Assembly (NCBI RefSeq): GCF_006334915.2
Contig: NZ_VDMA02000002.1
Span: 248,001-312,000, forward strand
Source: Microbispora catharanthi
GTDB taxonomy: Bacteria; Actinomycetota; Actinomycetes; Streptosporangiales; Streptosporangiaceae
Direction of reading: 5' to 3'
DNA length: 64,000 nt
Shown: piece after piece, positions 53,650 through 63,115 of the stretch
Numbering within the stretch: the first letter of the stretch is position 1
How the letters are laid out: every line of letters begins with the position of its first letter
Program-made: the position numbers and the translations under genes
The notes under the pieces: generated by a model
The model's input: the letters and a program-made list of their open reading frames with translations, nothing else
What the model was told of the DNA's origin: nothing
The model's database searches: none

Positions 53650-53690
53650 TCCGGCCGCCGGAGCCGGTGGCCCCGGCGGCCTCGGGATCG

Positions 53691-55235
53691 TCAGGCGTTG
53701 CGGTGGGGCTCGTACCTCATCGTGCGCGAGACGCCGACACGCACGGTCGTGCCGGGCAGGATCGGCACCGGCTCGTTCGGCGGGATGTCGTAGAAGTTGG
53801 GGTCGCCGGGCGGCTGGATCTGGGTGCCGTTCACCGAGCCCAGATCGAGCAGGTTGACGTCCCAGTTGTCCAGGAAGACCCGCAGGTGGCGGCGCGACAC
53901 CGAGCCGTCGGGGCTGGTGACCCTGGCCGGCCTGGCCTCGCCCGACTGCACCTCGGGCGCGCGCTCGGGGTCGCGGCCCAGCAGGTAGTCGGCCTCCAGC
54001 GGCAGCGCCATGCCGTCGTCGAGCAGCAGCACGCCGAGCAGCGGCCGCGGACCCTTGTACGGCACCACCGCCCGCTGGTCGATAGGGATGCCGCAGACCG
54101 CGCAGTAGGGCGCGCGCGGGTCGTTGAAGTGGTCGTTCTTGCAGTCGACTCCGTAGACCATCGGCCGCTGCTCCAGCTCGGGCGCCGCGTCCATCTGGGT
54201 CGCCTCGCCCGGCTCCTCGTCGGCGGGTGCGTGCGGCACCGGCTCGAACGGCCCGCTCGGCGGGCCGTCCGGCCCGCCCAGATCATGCGGCCCACCCAGG
54301 TCGTGTGGCCCGCCCAGGTCGTGCTGGAGGTTCAGGTCGTGCGGCGGGTTGAGGTCGTGCGGAGCGCCCCGATCCTCGGCGGGTTCGGGCAGCGGGGGCA
54401 ACGGCTGCGGCCCCGAGTGGTGCAGCGGATTCGGGTCGGAGAGGGCGGGCGGCAGCGGCGGCAGCGGCTGGGAGACGTGGGACGGCGGCTGGACGGGCGG
54501 CGGCGCGAGCGGCTGGGAGGATCCCGGGGACGGCGCCCCCTGCTCGGCCGACGGCCCGCCGCCCGGCATGGGACCGGACGGGAACGGCGACACGGGCGGC
54601 GGCGGCACTGGCGACGGCACTACGGGCCCGCGCGGGGCGATCGGCTCAGGAGCACCGATGGGCGGGGGCTGCACGCCCTGCTGCTGCCCCTGCTGCTGTG
54701 GCTGGGGCGGGCGCGGAGGCAGCGGCGGGAAGGCGAGGTCGCCGTGCCGGGTGAGGTCGCACTCCAGCCCCGCCCCGGTGACCACACCGCCGTCCAGCCT
54801 GGCGTACGGGCTCGACGGGCCCGCTCCGGGCAGGCGCAACTCGACCCGGGACACCGGGCCGTTGACGAGACGGTCGGTCCAGGTCAGCGCGTCGTGCCCG
54901 GCGAGGCGGACCTCGCCGTCGGGGCCGCCCGACACGGTCGCGTACGCGGCCCCGCTGACCAGCACGGCCACGCCGCCCCCGGCCGGCCCGGCGACCGCGC
55001 AGGCCACCGGCTCACCGCCGATCGACCTGTCCATGGCGCGCGCGAGGACCTGGGCCACCCGCCGGGCCAGCGCCCGGCCGTCCCCGCCCGTCGTGGCGGT
55101 CTCGCTCAGCGCGCCCAGCAGGTCGTCGACCGGCTGGTCGCCGCCGGTGGCGCACACGAGCAGCAAACCGTTCAGATGGGCGACCACGCCCTCCCCCGGC
55201 AGCGGGCGGACCACCCCCACGCCCTGTTCCGTCAC
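53691..55235 (-). CDS. FHA-domain protein with zinc-ribbon-like and Pro/His-Asp-Leu-rich linker
   Basis: About 514 aa from GTG 55235 (GGAGGGAG upstream). Residues 1-165 are a globular PP2C-like or unrecognised domain (ALARRVAQVLARAMDRS), about 165-345 are a Pro-rich linker with five six-residue HDLGGP-type repeats, then a cysteine pair region (CKNDHFNDP...YCAVCG) and a C-terminal FHA domain (LLGRDPER, SVSRRHLRVF, DLGSVNGTQI). FHA binds phosphothreonine, so it is a likely target of Ser/Thr kinases. No transmembrane segment is seen. Confidence 0.88.
   Translation of the reverse strand: MTEQGVGVVRPLPGEGVVAHLNGLLLVCATGGDQPVDDLLGALSETATTGGDGRALARRVAQVLARAMDRSIGGEPVACAVAGPAGGGVAVLVSGAAYATVSGGPDGEVRLAGHDALTWTDRLVNGPVSRVELRLPGAGPSSPYARLDGGVVTGAGLECDLTRHGDLAFPPLPPRPPQPQQQGQQQGVQPPPIGAPEPIAPRGPVVPSPVPPPPVSPFPSGPMPGGGPSAEQGAPSPGSSQPLAPPPVQPPSHVSQPLPPLPPALSDPNPLHHSGPQPLPPLPEPAEDRGAPHDLNPPHDLNLQHDLGGPHDLGGPHDLGGPDGPPSGPFEPVPHAPADEEPGEATQMDAAPELEQRPMVYGVDCKNDHFNDPRAPYCAVCGIPIDQRAVVPYKGPRPLLGVLLLDDGMALPLEADYLLGRDPERAPEVQSGEARPARVTSPDGSVSRRHLRVFLDNWDVNLLDLGSVNGTQIQPPGDPNFYDIPPNEPVPILPGTTVRVGVSRTMRYEPHRNA
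54271..54360 (-). repeat. 18-nt tandem repeats in the FHA gene linker
   Basis: Five copies of an 18-base unit encode the HDLGGP-like hexapeptide series. Copies differ in a few bases, so it is an in-frame tandem array that can change length by slippage. Confidence 0.85.
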
Positions 55236-55422
55236 AGAAGTTCTCCCTCCGGAAACGCCACCGGATGACCGGCACCATCGCCGGCACGCCATGTGCCGGA
55301 TCGATCACCCCAGAAAGTAGCAAAAAAGAGTGATGAACCGGCCTGCCGGAGTCCGCGGCGGGCGGCCGGACGGCGCCCGGCCCCGGTCTCGATCAGCACC
55401 CTAGTCCCCGGCGACGCCGCGC

Positions 55423-56592
55423 TCACACACCGCTGAACATGCGGTTGACGTCGGCCGTGGCGAGCACTCCGTAGATCTCGCCGCCCCGCTCGACGAGCAG
55501 GTACTCCGGCGCGGGGGTGTCCCGCATGGCGTCCAGCAGGGGCTCCCCCTCCAGGTCGGCGCCGAGCACGAGCGAGGGCTCCAGGGCGCGTGACAGGGCG
55601 CCGACGTTCACCCACGGCCTGCGCTGCTCGGGAGTGGCGTTGACCGCCGCCTCGTTGACGATGCCGACCGGCCTCCCGTCGTGGTCGACCACCACCATGG
55701 CCCCCGCCCCCGCCTCGCGCGCCCGGCGCAAGCCCTCCGACAGCGGCACCTCGGCGGTGACCGGGATCGCCCGGCGGGCCAGCACCCGGGCCCGCAACTG
55801 CGGCAGCCGGGCCCGTACGCGGGCCACCCGCAGCGACTGGGAGGCCCCGAGCCAGATGAACGACGCCAGCACCACCGTCCAGAGCATGCTCCCGATGCCG
55901 GGCTCCTGCCCGGCCATGAGGTTCATGAGGAGCGGCACCACGACCACCGCGACCGCGACGCCGCGGCCGACCCAGGCGGCGGCCATCGTGCCCGTGCCCG
56001 CGTCACGCCTGATCTTCCACACGGCCGCCCGCAGCATCCGCCCGCCGTCGAGCGGCAGCCCGGGCAGCAGATTGAAGATCCCCACAATCAGGTTGGACGA
56101 CCAAAGCTGCCAGATCAGCACCGGCACGAGCCCGTCGGGCGGGTGCAGGAACATCGACAGCGGGTCGACGGGACCGGTCACGAACGCGACTGCGGACACC
56201 AGGTAACCGATCGTCGCAAGGCCCAGCGAGAGCAGGGGCCCGGCGAGCGCGACGTTGAACTCCCGGCCCGCCGTCTCGGGCTCACGTTCGATCTCCGAGA
56301 CGCCGCCGAGCATGTAGAGGGTGATCCGGCGCACCGGCAGGCCGTAGTACTTGGCGACGACGCAGTGCGCCAGTTCATGGAGAAGGACCGAGGCGTAGAG
56401 CAGGACGGCGAAGACGAGCGCCACCGCGGAGCTGCCTATGAGCCCGTATCCGGGAAGACTGGCGGCGAAAACCGGCTGGAAGCTGAACGTGATGAACGCC
56501 GCCACGATGAGCCAGGTGGGTGAGACGTAAACCGGGATGCCGAACGGCCGTCCCATCCGAAGTCCGGTGGACTCCTTGACCGGTGTGCTCAT
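55423..56592 (-). CDS. Site-2 protease family metalloprotease with CBS domains
   Basis: A 389-aa membrane protease from ATG 56592. HELAH (72-76) in the membrane helix and D182 in LPGLPLDGGRML form the zinc site. Four or more membrane helices are followed by a C-terminal pair of CBS-like modules (about 250-385: IPVTAEVPLSEGLRRA, VVVDHDGRPVGIV). Such intramembrane proteases cleave anti-sigma factors or other membrane proteins. The gene is divergent from the sensor kinase gene at 56750. Confidence 0.94.
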   Translation of the reverse strand: MSTPVKESTGLRMGRPFGIPVYVSPTWLIVAAFITFSFQPVFAASLPGYGLIGSSAVALVFAVLLYASVLLHELAHCVVAKYYGLPVRRITLYMLGGVSEIEREPETAGREFNVALAGPLLSLGLATIGYLVSAVAFVTGPVDPLSMFLHPPDGLVPVLIWQLWSSNLIVGIFNLLPGLPLDGGRMLRAAVWKIRRDAGTGTMAAAWVGRGVAVAVVVVPLLMNLMAGQEPGIGSMLWTVVLASFIWLGASQSLRVARVRARLPQLRARVLARRAIPVTAEVPLSEGLRRAREAGAGAMVVVDHDGRPVGIVNEAAVNATPEQRRPWVNVGALSRALEPSLVLGADLEGEPLLDAMRDTPAPEYLLVERGGEIYGVLATADVNRMFSGV

Positions 56593-56749
56593 GTGGCCGC
56601 CTTCCCCTCCCACGCCCCTCGATGCTACGCGCCGGGCCGTGAGGTCAGCCTAAGAGCTCGCCCGCCCCTCGCGCACCGTGTGATCGTCTCGGCGCGCGGG
56701 TCTGGGCGGCGGCCGGCGGACCGGCGCGGCGGCCGATACGGATTCCCGC

Positions 56750-57769
56750 GTGCCGCGGGTAAAAATTCGCACACACTTTCGCGCCGTGTGGGTCACTCCC
56801 GCTCTCCTGGGTAGGCGGGCGCACATGGGCCTGCGCGCGCGCCTGTCCGACAGCATGACCAGCGCCCTGACGTCGGCGCTGCTCGTGCGCGTGGGGTGGC
56901 TGGCGCATCGGCTCGTCCGGCCCGAACCCGTCCTCGTCGAGCGGTTCCGCCGACGCCTCGACGAGATCAACAGCGGTGACGGCAGCGGGCGGATCCAGAA
57001 GCCGGAGCACCGCACGGGAATGGCCCCGCTGGCCGAGGGCATCAACGCCGCGCTCGACCACGCCGCTCGGTGCTCCCGGTTCGCCTCCGACGTCTCGCAC
57101 GAGCTCCGCGGCCCCCTCACCGCCCTCCGGGTGAGATTCGAGGAGGCGCAGCTTCACATTCCGGAGACCGAGCTGGATGAACTGCTCCGCGAGGGCTTGC
57201 GGGACATCGACCGGCTGGAATCCATCATCGACGACCTCCTCACGTCGTGCCGGCTGCGGGCGGGGATCTCGATCACCCGGCCGCGCCCGGTCGACGTCTC
57301 CGAGGTGGTGAAGGAGGACGTCTCCCGGCAGAGCGGACCCGTCCCGGTCCTGCTCCGGCTCCAGCCCGGCGTGTACGTGAACGGCGTGCCTACACAGCTC
57401 GGCCGGATCCTGCTCAACCTGCTGAGCAACGCCCAGCGGCACGCCAGGCGATCGATCGTCGTCACCGTGCGGCGTGATCGTGACATCGCCGAGATGGCCG
57501 TCGACGACGACGGGGACGGGGTGCCGCCCGCCGATCGGGAGCGGCTCTTCGAGCGGTTCTTCAGGTCGGAGAAGTCGCTCCGAGTCGATCCTCACGGCGC
57601 CGGGCTCGGTCTGGCGATCTGCCGGGAGATAGCCTCGGCGCACGGCGGCACCATACACATCGAGGACTCCGCCGCCGGCGGCGCGCGCTTCGTGGTCCGG
57701 CTGCCCGCCATCGATCCGGTGAGGCGTGATGTGCCGGTCCTCGCCGCCGCGGGGTCGGGCTCGGCCTGA
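56750..57769 (+). CDS. Sensor histidine kinase lacking a sensor domain
   Basis: A 339-aa protein: HisKA with the phosphoacceptor H in SDVSHELRGPLTALR and HATPase_c (NLLSNAQRH, DDDGDGVPPAD, GAGLGLAICRE). The N-terminus (about 1-75) has only weak hydrophobicity and a HAMP-like remnant, so the usual membrane sensor is missing. No response regulator is adjacent, so it is an orphan. An alternative start is ATG 56825. It could be a truncated kinase or a soluble one. Confidence 0.8.
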   Translation: MPRVKIRTHFRAVWVTPALLGRRAHMGLRARLSDSMTSALTSALLVRVGWLAHRLVRPEPVLVERFRRRLDEINSGDGSGRIQKPEHRTGMAPLAEGINAALDHAARCSRFASDVSHELRGPLTALRVRFEEAQLHIPETELDELLREGLRDIDRLESIIDDLLTSCRLRAGISITRPRPVDVSEVVKEDVSRQSGPVPVLLRLQPGVYVNGVPTQLGRILLNLLSNAQRHARRSIVVTVRRDRDIAEMAVDDDGDGVPPADRERLFERFFRSEKSLRVDPHGAGLGLAICREIASAHGGTIHIEDSAAGGARFVVRLPAIDPVRRDVPVLAAAGSGSA

Positions 57770-57835
57770 GCTCGCCACGGCGCGCGTGGAGAGGGGCGGG
57801 AGCGTTCTGTCGGCCCGGTGTCCTACAGTTCCGGC

Positions 57836-58696
57836 ATGACCCTCGCCGAAGAGCGCGCCGTCATCGGGGCGCTTTCCCCCTCCCGGGCCGGTGACTTCAT
57901 GACCTGCCCCCTGCTCTACCGGTTCAGGGTGATCGACCAGCTCCCCGAGCGGCCCTCGGCCGCCGCGGTCAGGGGCACGCTCGTTCACGCCGTGCTGGAA
58001 CGGCTGTACGACCTGCCGGCGGAGGCGCGGACGGTCGCCGCCGCCCAGGATCTGCTGGAGCCCCAGTGGCGGCGGCTGCTCGCCGAGGAACCCGACTACG
58101 CGGGGCTGTTCGAGGACGACGGGGAGCGGGACGCCTGGCTGGCGCAGGCCCGTGGCATGGTCGACCGTTACTTCACGCTGGAGGACCCGCAGCGGCTGGA
58201 GCCCGCCCAGCGCGAGATGTACGTCGAGGTCGTGCTCGACAGCGGGCTGCTGCTGCGCGGCTACATCGACAGGCTCGACGTGGCCCCGACCGGCGAGATG
58301 CGGGTCGTGGACTACAAGACGGGCACGGCGCCGGGTCGCGACTGGGAGGCCAAGGCGCTGTTCCAGATGAAGTTCTACGCGCTGGCGCTGTGGCGGCGCA
58401 GCGGCCAGGTCCCCCGGATGCTCCAGCTCATGTACCTGGGCAACGGCGAGATCGTCCGTTACGTCCCCGACGAGGCGGACCTACGGGCGACCGAGCGCAA
58501 GGTCGAGGCGCTCTGGGCGGCCATCGAGCGCGCCGTGCGCACCCGCGAGTGGCGCGCCCGCCGCTCGCGGCTGTGCGACTGGTGCGACCACCAGGCGCTG
58601 TGCCCGGAGTTCGGCGGCACCCCGCCGCCCGTACCCGACCGCGAGCCCGGGCTGTCCGCCCGCGTGAGCAGAAGGTCGGCCAGCGACGAGCTGTGA
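57836..58696 (+). CDS. RecB-family exonuclease with Fe-S cysteines
   Basis: A 286-aa protein with the PD-(D/E)XK/RecB nuclease pattern. Residues MTCPLLYRFRVIDQL provide a first cysteine, GTLVHAVLERLYDL, VVDYKTGTAP (D, K) and the C-terminal CDWCDHQALCPEF provide three more cysteines, as in AddB-type Fe-S nucleases. It likely acts in DNA repair. GTG 57818 would give a six-residue longer form; ATG 57836 is preferred. It lies in the conserved neighbourhood of trmI-mpa-dop in actinomycetes. Confidence 0.93.
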   Translation: MTLAEERAVIGALSPSRAGDFMTCPLLYRFRVIDQLPERPSAAAVRGTLVHAVLERLYDLPAEARTVAAAQDLLEPQWRRLLAEEPDYAGLFEDDGERDAWLAQARGMVDRYFTLEDPQRLEPAQREMYVEVVLDSGLLLRGYIDRLDVAPTGEMRVVDYKTGTAPGRDWEAKALFQMKFYALALWRRSGQVPRMLQLMYLGNGEIVRYVPDEADLRATERKVEALWAAIERAVRTREWRARRSRLCDWCDHQALCPEFGGTPPPVPDREPGLSARVSRRSASDEL

Positions 58697-58848
58697 CTGT
58701 GTCTCCCGCTTCGCTCATCGGGCGCTCACATCCGCCGATCGTGTCGAAGGCTCGCTCGGACTCCTCCTTTGGGCTCCTTCGTGGGGAGGAGGGGGGATAT
58801 CCCTCCCGGGCAGGGTGGACGCGGGCGGCGAACGCCTAGATTTGGTAC

Positions 58849-60063
58849 GTGCGCACCACCCCCGGCAGTACGCGGTCCTGGCTTCGGGCTCATCCCCTGA
58901 TCTACGACTCGATCCTCGCGGTGGTGCTGACGACCGCGTCCCTGTGGTGGATCGCCTCGGCCGCCCCCGGGCAGGAGGCCGGTTGGCTGCGCTCCGCATC
59001 GCCGCGCCCGACGGACGCGCTGAACCTGATCCTGGCGGCGGCCTGCACGCTGCCCGTGGCCCTGCGGCGTAGCCGGCCCTTCGTGCTGCTGGTGGCCACC
59101 TGCGTCCCTCAGGCGGCGCTCGACACGCTCCACTACGACCCCGGCCTGAGCGAGTTCGGCGGGCTCGTGCTGCTCTATTCGGTGGCCGCCTGCCGGGGGC
59201 TGGCGCTGAGCCTGGCCGCCCTCGTCGTCTCCTTCGCCTCCTACGTCGCCAGCGCCGTCGCCGGGGTCATCACCCCGTCCTGGACCGACCACGTCGTCGT
59301 CACCGCCGTCCTGCTGCTGTGCTGGGTGTGCGGCCGGGCGCTGCGGCTGCGCCGCGCCTACCTCGCGGAGCTGGTCCAGCGGGCCGACCGGCTGGAGCGG
59401 GCGCGGGAGGCCGACACCAGGGCCGCCCGGGCCGAGGAGCGCTCCCGCATCGCCCGGGAGCTGCACGACGTCGTGGCCCACCACGTCAGCGTGATGACGG
59501 TCCAGGCCGCCGCCGCCCGCAGGATGCTCGACACCAAGCCCGACGTGGCGCGGGACGCCCTCACCGCCATCGAGGAGATGGGCCGTACGGCGATGGCGGA
59601 GATGCGCAGCATCGTCGGCGTGCTGCGCACCGACGGCCCGGCCGAGCGGGGGCCGCAGCCGGGCATGCACGACCTGCCGGCGCTGGTGGAGCAGATGCGC
59701 GAGGCGGGGCTGCGGACCCAGCTGTGGATCGAGGGCGAACGGCGCGGCCTGCCGCCAGGGGTGGATCTGGCCGCCTACCGGCTCGTGCAGGAGGCGCTGA
59801 CCAACAGCCTGCGGCACGCCGGGCCCGCCGCCCGCGCCTGGGTGACCGTACGGCACGAGCCGAACGAGCTGAGCATCCACGTGGAGGACGACGGGCGCGG
59901 CGCGGCGGAGGAGTCGGCGCGGATCGGAGGCAAGGGACACGGCCTCGTCGGCATCCGCGAGCGTGTGGCGCTCTATGGTGGAGTTCTGCGGATCGGTCCC
60001 CGCGCCGGGGGCGGGTTCGAGGTCCGCGCACACTTCCCCCTCAATCACAGCCCCCTCAAGTAG
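58849..60063 (+). CDS. NarL-type sensor histidine kinase (HisKA_3)
   Basis: A 404-aa sensor with four or five membrane helices (about 18-160), a coiled coil, and HisKA_3 with H in SRIARELHDVVAHHVSVM and a HATPase domain (LVQEALTNSLRHA, DDGRGA, GHGLVGIRERV). There is no large extracellular loop, so the signal may be membrane-derived. It is followed by the LuxR-type regulator after a stretch of 15-base repeats. The start is GTG 58849. Confidence 0.94.
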   Translation: MRTTPGSTRSWLRAHPLIYDSILAVVLTTASLWWIASAAPGQEAGWLRSASPRPTDALNLILAAACTLPVALRRSRPFVLLVATCVPQAALDTLHYDPGLSEFGGLVLLYSVAACRGLALSLAALVVSFASYVASAVAGVITPSWTDHVVVTAVLLLCWVCGRALRLRRAYLAELVQRADRLERAREADTRAARAEERSRIARELHDVVAHHVSVMTVQAAAARRMLDTKPDVARDALTAIEEMGRTAMAEMRSIVGVLRTDGPAERGPQPGMHDLPALVEQMREAGLRTQLWIEGERRGLPPGVDLAAYRLVQEALTNSLRHAGPAARAWVTVRHEPNELSIHVEDDGRGAAEESARIGGKGHGLVGIRERVALYGGVLRIGPRAGGGFEVRAHFPLNHSPLK

Positions 60064-60090
60064 AGCCCCCTCAAGCAGAGCCCCTTCAAG
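60049..60090 (+). repeat. Three 15-nt tandem repeats at the end of the kinase gene
   Basis: AGCCCCCTCAAG at 60049, 60064 and (one change) 60079, a 15-base period. The kinase stop TAG (60061-60063) lies inside the array. It indicates slippage at the gene end. Confidence 0.85.
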
Positions 60091-60098
60091 GACAGACC

Positions 60099-60164
60099 AT
60101 GACGATCAGGGTGTCCCCCTCCACCCGGCGGCCCGCCGCCCCTCTCAGGACGGACGCATCATGA
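60099..60164 (+). CDS. 21-aa leader peptide overlapping the response regulator start
   Basis: ATG 60099 opens a 21-codon frame (MTIRVSPSTRRPAAPLRTDA) whose TGA overlaps the regulator ATG as ATGA. Its first five codons repeat the regulator's first codons (ATGACGATCAGGGTG against ATGACGATCCGGGTG). It could be a translational coupling peptide or a relic of a local duplication. Confidence 0.35.
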   Translation: MTIRVSPSTRRPAAPLRTDAS

Positions 60165-60844
60165 CGATCCGGGTGTTGCTGGTCGACGACCAGCCGCTGC
60201 TGCGCACCGGGTTCCGGTTCATCCTGGAGGCGGAGCCGGACGTCACCGTCGTGGGCGAGGCGGGTGACGGCGCGGTGGCCATGGAGCAGTCCCGGGCCCT
60301 GCTGCCCGACGTGGTGCTCATGGACGTCCGCATGCCCGGCACCGACGGCATCGAGGCGACCCGTCGCATCGTGCGGGAGGCCGCGCCCAGCGCCCACGTG
60401 CCGAAGGTGCTCGTGCTGACCACGTTCGACCTGGACGAGTACATCGTGGAGGCGCTGCGCGCGGGCGCGAGCGGGTTCCTCCTCAAGGACGTGCCGCCGG
60501 ACGAGCTGGTCCAGGCGATCCGCGTGGTGGCGGCCGGCGACGCGATCGTGGCGCCGAGTGTCACCCGGCGGCTGCTGGACAAGTTCGCCACCCGGCTGCC
60601 CTCCGCCCACCAGCAGGCCACCCCCGCGCGGCTCGACCGGCTCACCGAGCGCGAGCTCGAGGTGCTGCGCCTGATTGCGAAGGGCATGTCGAACGCCGAG
60701 ATCGCCGCCCAGCTCGTGGTCAGCGAGACGACCGTGAAGACCCACGTGGGCAACGTGCTGACCAAGCTGGGGTTGCGCGACCGGGTCCAGGCGGTCGTGC
60801 TCGCGTACGAGACCGGCCTGATCGTCCCCGGCGCCTTCTCCTGA
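60161..60844 (+). CDS. NarL/LuxR-family response regulator
   Basis: A 227-aa regulator from ATG 60161: receiver with D55 in VVLMDVRMPG, the TTFD motif and KDVPP, then a LuxR HTH (LTERELEVLRLIAKGMSNAEI, TVKTHVGNVLTKLGLRDR). It pairs with the upstream NarL-type kinase. Its start overlaps a leader peptide. Confidence 0.95.
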   Translation: MTIRVLLVDDQPLLRTGFRFILEAEPDVTVVGEAGDGAVAMEQSRALLPDVVLMDVRMPGTDGIEATRRIVREAAPSAHVPKVLVLTTFDLDEYIVEALRAGASGFLLKDVPPDELVQAIRVVAAGDAIVAPSVTRRLLDKFATRLPSAHQQATPARLDRLTERELEVLRLIAKGMSNAEIAAQLVVSETTVKTHVGNVLTKLGLRDRVQAVVLAYETGLIVPGAFS

Positions 60845-60991
60845 CCTTCGGTCTACGACCACGGGAGTAGCGAGGCGGGCCCCGGTCCTCCCACGGTCGC
60901 GGGCGAGAGCCGTACGGGAGGCCGATGCCGGGTGGAGGCACGCCCCGATACCGTCGTAACAGGGGCGTGGCCGAGGTGGCGGAACACGCCC

Positions 60992-61048
60992 CGCCGGTAC
61001 GGCTCCCGCGGACCGTCTGGGGGGAAGACGGCGGGGGCCGTACCGGCG
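60992..61048 (-). terminator. Large branched hairpin downstream of the oligopeptide ABC genes
   Basis: CGCCGGTACGG (60992) pairs with CCGTACCGGCG (61038). Inside, CCGTCT pairs with AGACGG. It ends the minus-strand ABC operon whose stop is at 61056 and is also close to the convergent response-regulator gene. Confidence 0.7.
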
Positions 61049-61055
61049 GAAAGAC

Positions 61056-62093
61056 TCAGTCCGCGGGAGCGGCGGCCGTCTCCGGCGAGGCCGCGGACCC
61101 GCCGCCCGAGGGGGCGTTCTCCGGGAAGTGGCAGGCCACCTGGTGGCCGGGGGCGAGCGTCTCCAGCGGCGGCTCGACCTGCTTGCAGATCTCCTGCGCC
61201 TTCCAGCAGCGGGTGTGGAACCGGCAGGCGGGCGGCGGGTTGAGCGGAGAGGGCACGTCGCCCTGCAGCCGGATCCGCTCCCGTTCCTTGCGCCGCTTCG
61301 GGTCCGGGATCGGGACCGCCGACAGCAGCGCGTTGGTGTACGGGTGCATCGGCGCGTCGTACAGGCCCTTGCGGTCGGAGATCTCGACGATCTTGCCGAG
61401 GTACATCACCGCGACGCGGTCGCTGATGTGCCGCACCACCGACAGGTCGTGCGCGATCACCACGTAGGTGAGGTCGAGCTCCTTCTGCAGGTCCTCGAGC
61501 AGGTTGACGACCTGGGCCTGGATCGACACGTCGAGGGCCGACACCGGCTCGTCCGCGATGATCAGCTTGGGCTTGAGCGCGAGCGTCCTGGCGATGCCGA
61601 TGCGCTGCCGCTGACCGCCGGAGAACTCGTGCGGGTAGCGGTTGTAGTGCTCGGGGTTGAGGCCGACCAGTTCCAGGATCTCCTGGACCGCCTTCTTGGT
61701 GCCCTGCTCGGTCTTGATGCCCTGGATCCGGAACGGCGCGCCCACGATGGCGCCGACCGTGTGCCGGGGGTTGAGCGAGCTGTAGGGGTCCTGGAAGATG
61801 ATCTGCACGTCCCGGCGGAGCGGACGCATCCGGCCCTGGGACATGTGCGTGATGTCGTTGCCCTCGAACAGGATCTTCCCGCCGGTCGGCTCGATCAGCC
61901 GCGTGATGAGGCGTCCGGTGGTGGTCTTGCCGCATCCCGACTCGCCGACCAGGCCGAGGGTCTCGCCCTTCTGCACGTCGAAGCTGATGCCGTCGACGGC
62001 CCTGACCGCGCCGACCTGCCGCTTGAGCAGGCCCTTCGTGACCGGGAAGTGCTTTTCCAGCCCCTGTACGGACAGCAAGGGCTCCTCGTTCAC
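61056..62093 (-). CDS. Oligopeptide/dipeptide ABC transporter ATP-binding protein (OppF type)
   Basis: A 345-aa ATPase from GTG 62093, which overlaps the upstream stop (GTGA). Walker A GESGCGKT, signature [14 protein letters not shown], Walker [12 protein letters not shown] and H-switch IAHDL are clear. The C-terminal cysteine-containing segment ([14 protein letters not shown]) is typical of OppD/F-type ATPases with an Fe-S or zinc motif. It energises peptide import with the next gene's partner. It is the last gene of the operon, followed by a hairpin. Confidence 0.95.
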   Translation of the reverse strand: MNEEPLLSVQGLEKHFPVTKGLLKRQVGAVRAVDGISFDVQKGETLGLVGESGCGKTTTGRLITRLIEPTGGKILFEGNDITHMSQGRMRPLRRDVQIIFQDPYSSLNPRHTVGAIVGAPFRIQGIKTEQGTKKAVQEILELVGLNPEHYNRYPHEFSGGQRQRIGIARTLALKPKLIIADEPVSALDVSIQAQVVNLLEDLQKELDLTYVVIAHDLSVVRHISDRVAVMYLGKIVEISDRKGLYDAPMHPYTNALLSAVPIPDPKRRKERERIRLQGDVPSPLNPPPACRFHTRCWKAQEICKQVEPPLETLAPGHQVACHFPENAPSGGGSAASPETAAAPAD

Positions 62094-63115
62094 GAAGCCT
62101 CCAGGTTCGGCTTGATCTCGTTCTCCCAGATGGCGCGCCGCCGCTCGCGCGGCAGGTGACAGCGCACGAGGTGGCCGCCCTCGGTCTCCAGCAGCTCGGG
62201 GACCTCCGCCTTGGCCCGGCCGCCCGTACGCTCCTCGAACACGCAGCGCGGGTGGAAGGCGCAGCCGGACGGCACGTTGATCAGCGAGGGCGGCGAGCCC
62301 TTGATCGGCATCAGCCGCTCGGTCGGCTCGCGGTCCAGGCGCGGCATCGAGCCGAGCAGGCCCCAGGTGTAGGGATGCTCGGGCCGCTCGAAGATGTCCT
62401 CGGACGTGCCGTACTCGATGCACTTGCCGCCGTACATCACGAGGATGTCGTCGGACAGCTCGGCGACGACGCCGAGGTCGTGCGTGATGATGATCAGCGC
62501 GGCGTTGAAGTCGCGCTGCAGGTCGCGCATCAGGTCGAGGATCTGCGCCTGCACGGTCACGTCGAGCGCGGTCGTCGGCTCGTCGGCGATCAGCAGCTCG
62601 GGGTCGCAGCTCAGCGCCATCGCGATCATGGCGCGCTGCCGCATGCCGCCGGAGAACTCGTGCGGGTAGCTGTCCACCCGCCGGTCCGGCTGCGGGATGC
62701 CCACCCGGCCCAGCATGTCGATCGCGTGCTTGCGCGCGACCTTCTTGCTGACGTCGTTGTGGATGCGGTAGGCCTCGATGATCTGGTCGCCGACCGTGTA
62801 GAACGGGTGCATCGCCGACAGCGGGTCCTGGAAGATCATCGCCATCTTCTTGCCGCGCAGCGTCCGGACGTGCTCCAGGCTGGCGCCGACGAGTTCCTCG
62901 CCGTCGAGCCAGATCTCCCCGGAGATGCGGGCGCGGCCGCCCTTGTGCAGGCCGAGGATGCCGAGGCTGGTCACGCTCTTGCCGGAGCCGGACTCGCCGA
63001 CGATGCCGAGCGTCTTGCCCCGCTCCAGCGTGAACGACAGCCCGTCGACCGACTTGACCAGGCCGTCGTCGGTCGGGAAGTGGATGCGCAGGTCCTTCAG
63101 TTCCAGGAAGCTCAT
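62090..63115 (-). CDS. Oligopeptide/dipeptide ABC transporter ATP-binding protein (OppD type)
   Basis: A 341-aa ATPase from ATG 63115: Walker [10 protein letters not shown]-loop IFQDPLSAM, signature [16 protein letters not shown], Walker [14 protein letters not shown]-switch ITHDLG. The C-terminus has the [11 protein letters not shown] motif. It forms the heterodimeric ATPase with the OppF-type protein. Its start overlaps the permease stop by four bases. Confidence 0.95.
   Translation of the reverse strand: MSFLELKDLRIHFPTDDGLVKSVDGLSFTLERGKTLGIVGESGSGKSVTSLGILGLHKGGRARISGEIWLDGEELVGASLEHVRTLRGKKMAMIFQDPLSAMHPFYTVGDQIIEAYRIHNDVSKKVARKHAIDMLGRVGIPQPDRRVDSYPHEFSGGMRQRAMIAMALSCDPELLIADEPTTALDVTVQAQILDLMRDLQRDFNAALIIITHDLGVVAELSDDILVMYGGKCIEYGTSEDIFERPEHPYTWGLLGSMPRLDREPTERLMPIKGSPPSLINVPSGCAFHPRCVFEERTGGRAKAEVPELLETEGGHLVRCHLPRERRRAIWENEIKPNLEAS

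Noticed and set aside
53667-55268. A 533-codon open frame opposite the FHA gene
   Set aside because: Composition is biased and lacks motifs; the minus-strand FHA protein explains the DNA.
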